Shown piece by piece: positions 44,776 to 45,280 of a stretch of 45,280 bases of DNA. The stretch comes from an uncultured Bacteroidales bacterium. GTDB lineage: Bacteria; Bacteroidota; Bacteroidia; Bacteroidales; UBA3824. A program made the position numbers and the translations under genes. Under the pieces are notes generated by a model that worked only from the letters and a program-made list of their open reading frames with translations, had not been told where the DNA came from and did not search any database. The stretch lies in the NCBI GenBank assembly GCA_905234655.1, contig CAJOJG010000021.1, positions 1 through 45,280 of the forward strand, read 5' to 3'. Positions within the stretch are counted from its first letter, which is position 1, and every line of letters begins with the position of its first letter.

Positions 44776-45280
44776 CCGCAGCAAAGACCTACACCGCACA
44801 ATTCACACCGACCACCAACAAATACAAGATTGAATTTGTCAACTACGACGGCACAGTCTTGCAGTCGTCCGAAATCGAATACGGCACGACACCGACATAC
44901 GACGGCGACGAGCCGACAAAGGATGCAACCGCCGAATTTACATACGCGTTCAGCGGCTGGGATTCAGAAATCGAAAGCGTGACCGCCGACGCAACATACA
45001 CCGCACAATTCACACCGACCACCAACAAATACAAGATTGAATTTGTCAACGACGACGGCGCAGTCTTGCAGTCGTCCGAAGTCGAATACGGAACGACACC
45101 GACATACGACGGAACTACACCGACAAAAACCGCAACCGCAGAATTTACATACACGTTCAGCGGCTGGGATTCCGAAATCGAAAGCGTGACCGCCGACGCA
45201 ACATACACCGCACAATTCACACCGACCACCAACAAATACAAGATTGAATTTGTCAACTACGACGGCGCAGTCTTGCAGTC
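44742..45280 (+). CDS. Continuation of the surface protein's repeats in the shifted frame (partial)
   Basis: From TTC 44742 the frame reads FSGWDSEIESV, then three further InlB B-type units (NKYKIEFVNYDG, SSEIEYGTTPTYDG) with no stop codon to the window edge. It has no start of its own; it is the rest of the gene that begins at 40549. One unit has NDDG in place of NYDG. Confidence 0.8.

Larger units (their letters stand above)
44408..45280 (+). repeat. 207-bp (69-codon) InlB B-type tandem repeats, near identical at DNA level
   Basis: The marker TTTGTCAAC occurs at 44416, 44626, 44835, 45042 and 45249. The intervals are 210, 209, 207 and 207 bp; the 209 is 207 plus the 2-bp frameshift. Adjacent copies differ at few positions, including segments such as AACTACACCGACAAA. 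The array runs off the right end. Near identity suggests recent duplication or gene conversion and risks assembly collapse. Confidence 0.9.

Overview
The window comes from a member of the Bacteroidota, most likely an uncultured host-associated Bacteroidales. The evidence is a SusC/SusD starch locus, a BspA-like surface protein with YDG/MBG and Listeria-Bacteroides repeats, DUF4143, DUF4907 and PG_1098-type proteins, and many promoters of the Bacteroides sigma form (TTTG, about 19-21 bp, TAnnTTTG). No phage, transposase, integrase or CRISPR array was seen.

Layout. 1-5.1 kb: an RCK/TrkA potassium-channel regulator, a five-copy 23-bp tandem array, a DUF4143 ATPase relic, a family 2 glycoside hydrolase and an NSS-family symporter. 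5.2-7.2 kb: yaaA convergent with a PG_1098-type methyltransferase. 7.2-9.25 kb: a vitamin B6 operon, (ThiD-like kinase)-AraC fusion > pdxS > pdxT, in which the first two genes carry internal deletions with both ends preserved. 9.5-9.7 kb: tRNA-Leu with promoter and terminator. 9.7-15.2 kb: a five-gene envelope operon (kelch lipoprotein, barrel protein, DUF4907 lipoprotein, HD protein, LTA-synthase-like sulfatase). 15.3-20.8 kb: a barrel protein, enolase, a FucP-type sugar permease and an orphan chemoreceptor. 21.0-30.7 kb: a starch-utilisation locus with a SusR-like membrane regulator, an outer-membrane GH13 amylase, and SusE-like, SusD and SusC proteins. 30.8-32.3 kb: a sulfur-transfer operon (MoeB/ThiF-like, DsrE-like, TusA-like). 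32.4-37.4 kb: a 1380-residue divergent RecQ-like SF2 protein followed by a coiled-coil protein with a C-terminal membrane anchor. 37.5-40.3 kb: a TonB-dependent receptor with a large loop insertion. 40.5 kb to the end: the repeat-rich surface protein, with a 2-bp frameshift inside near-identical 207-bp repeats.

How the parts work together. The starch locus is the clearest system. SusC/D and the SusE-like binder import maltooligosaccharides cut by the amylase. The susC and amylase promoters share a TTTGAT-N5-TTTGAT direct repeat next to the -33 element, plus an ATTACACT motif, which suggests one activator; the SusR-like protein next door is the obvious candidate. The pdx region looks like a vitamin-sensing regulator and its target operon caught in decay. 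The best candidates for an undescribed system are the RecQ-like protein (motif VI arginines replaced) with its membrane-anchored coiled-coil partner, and the kinase-like AraC sensor of the pdx operon.
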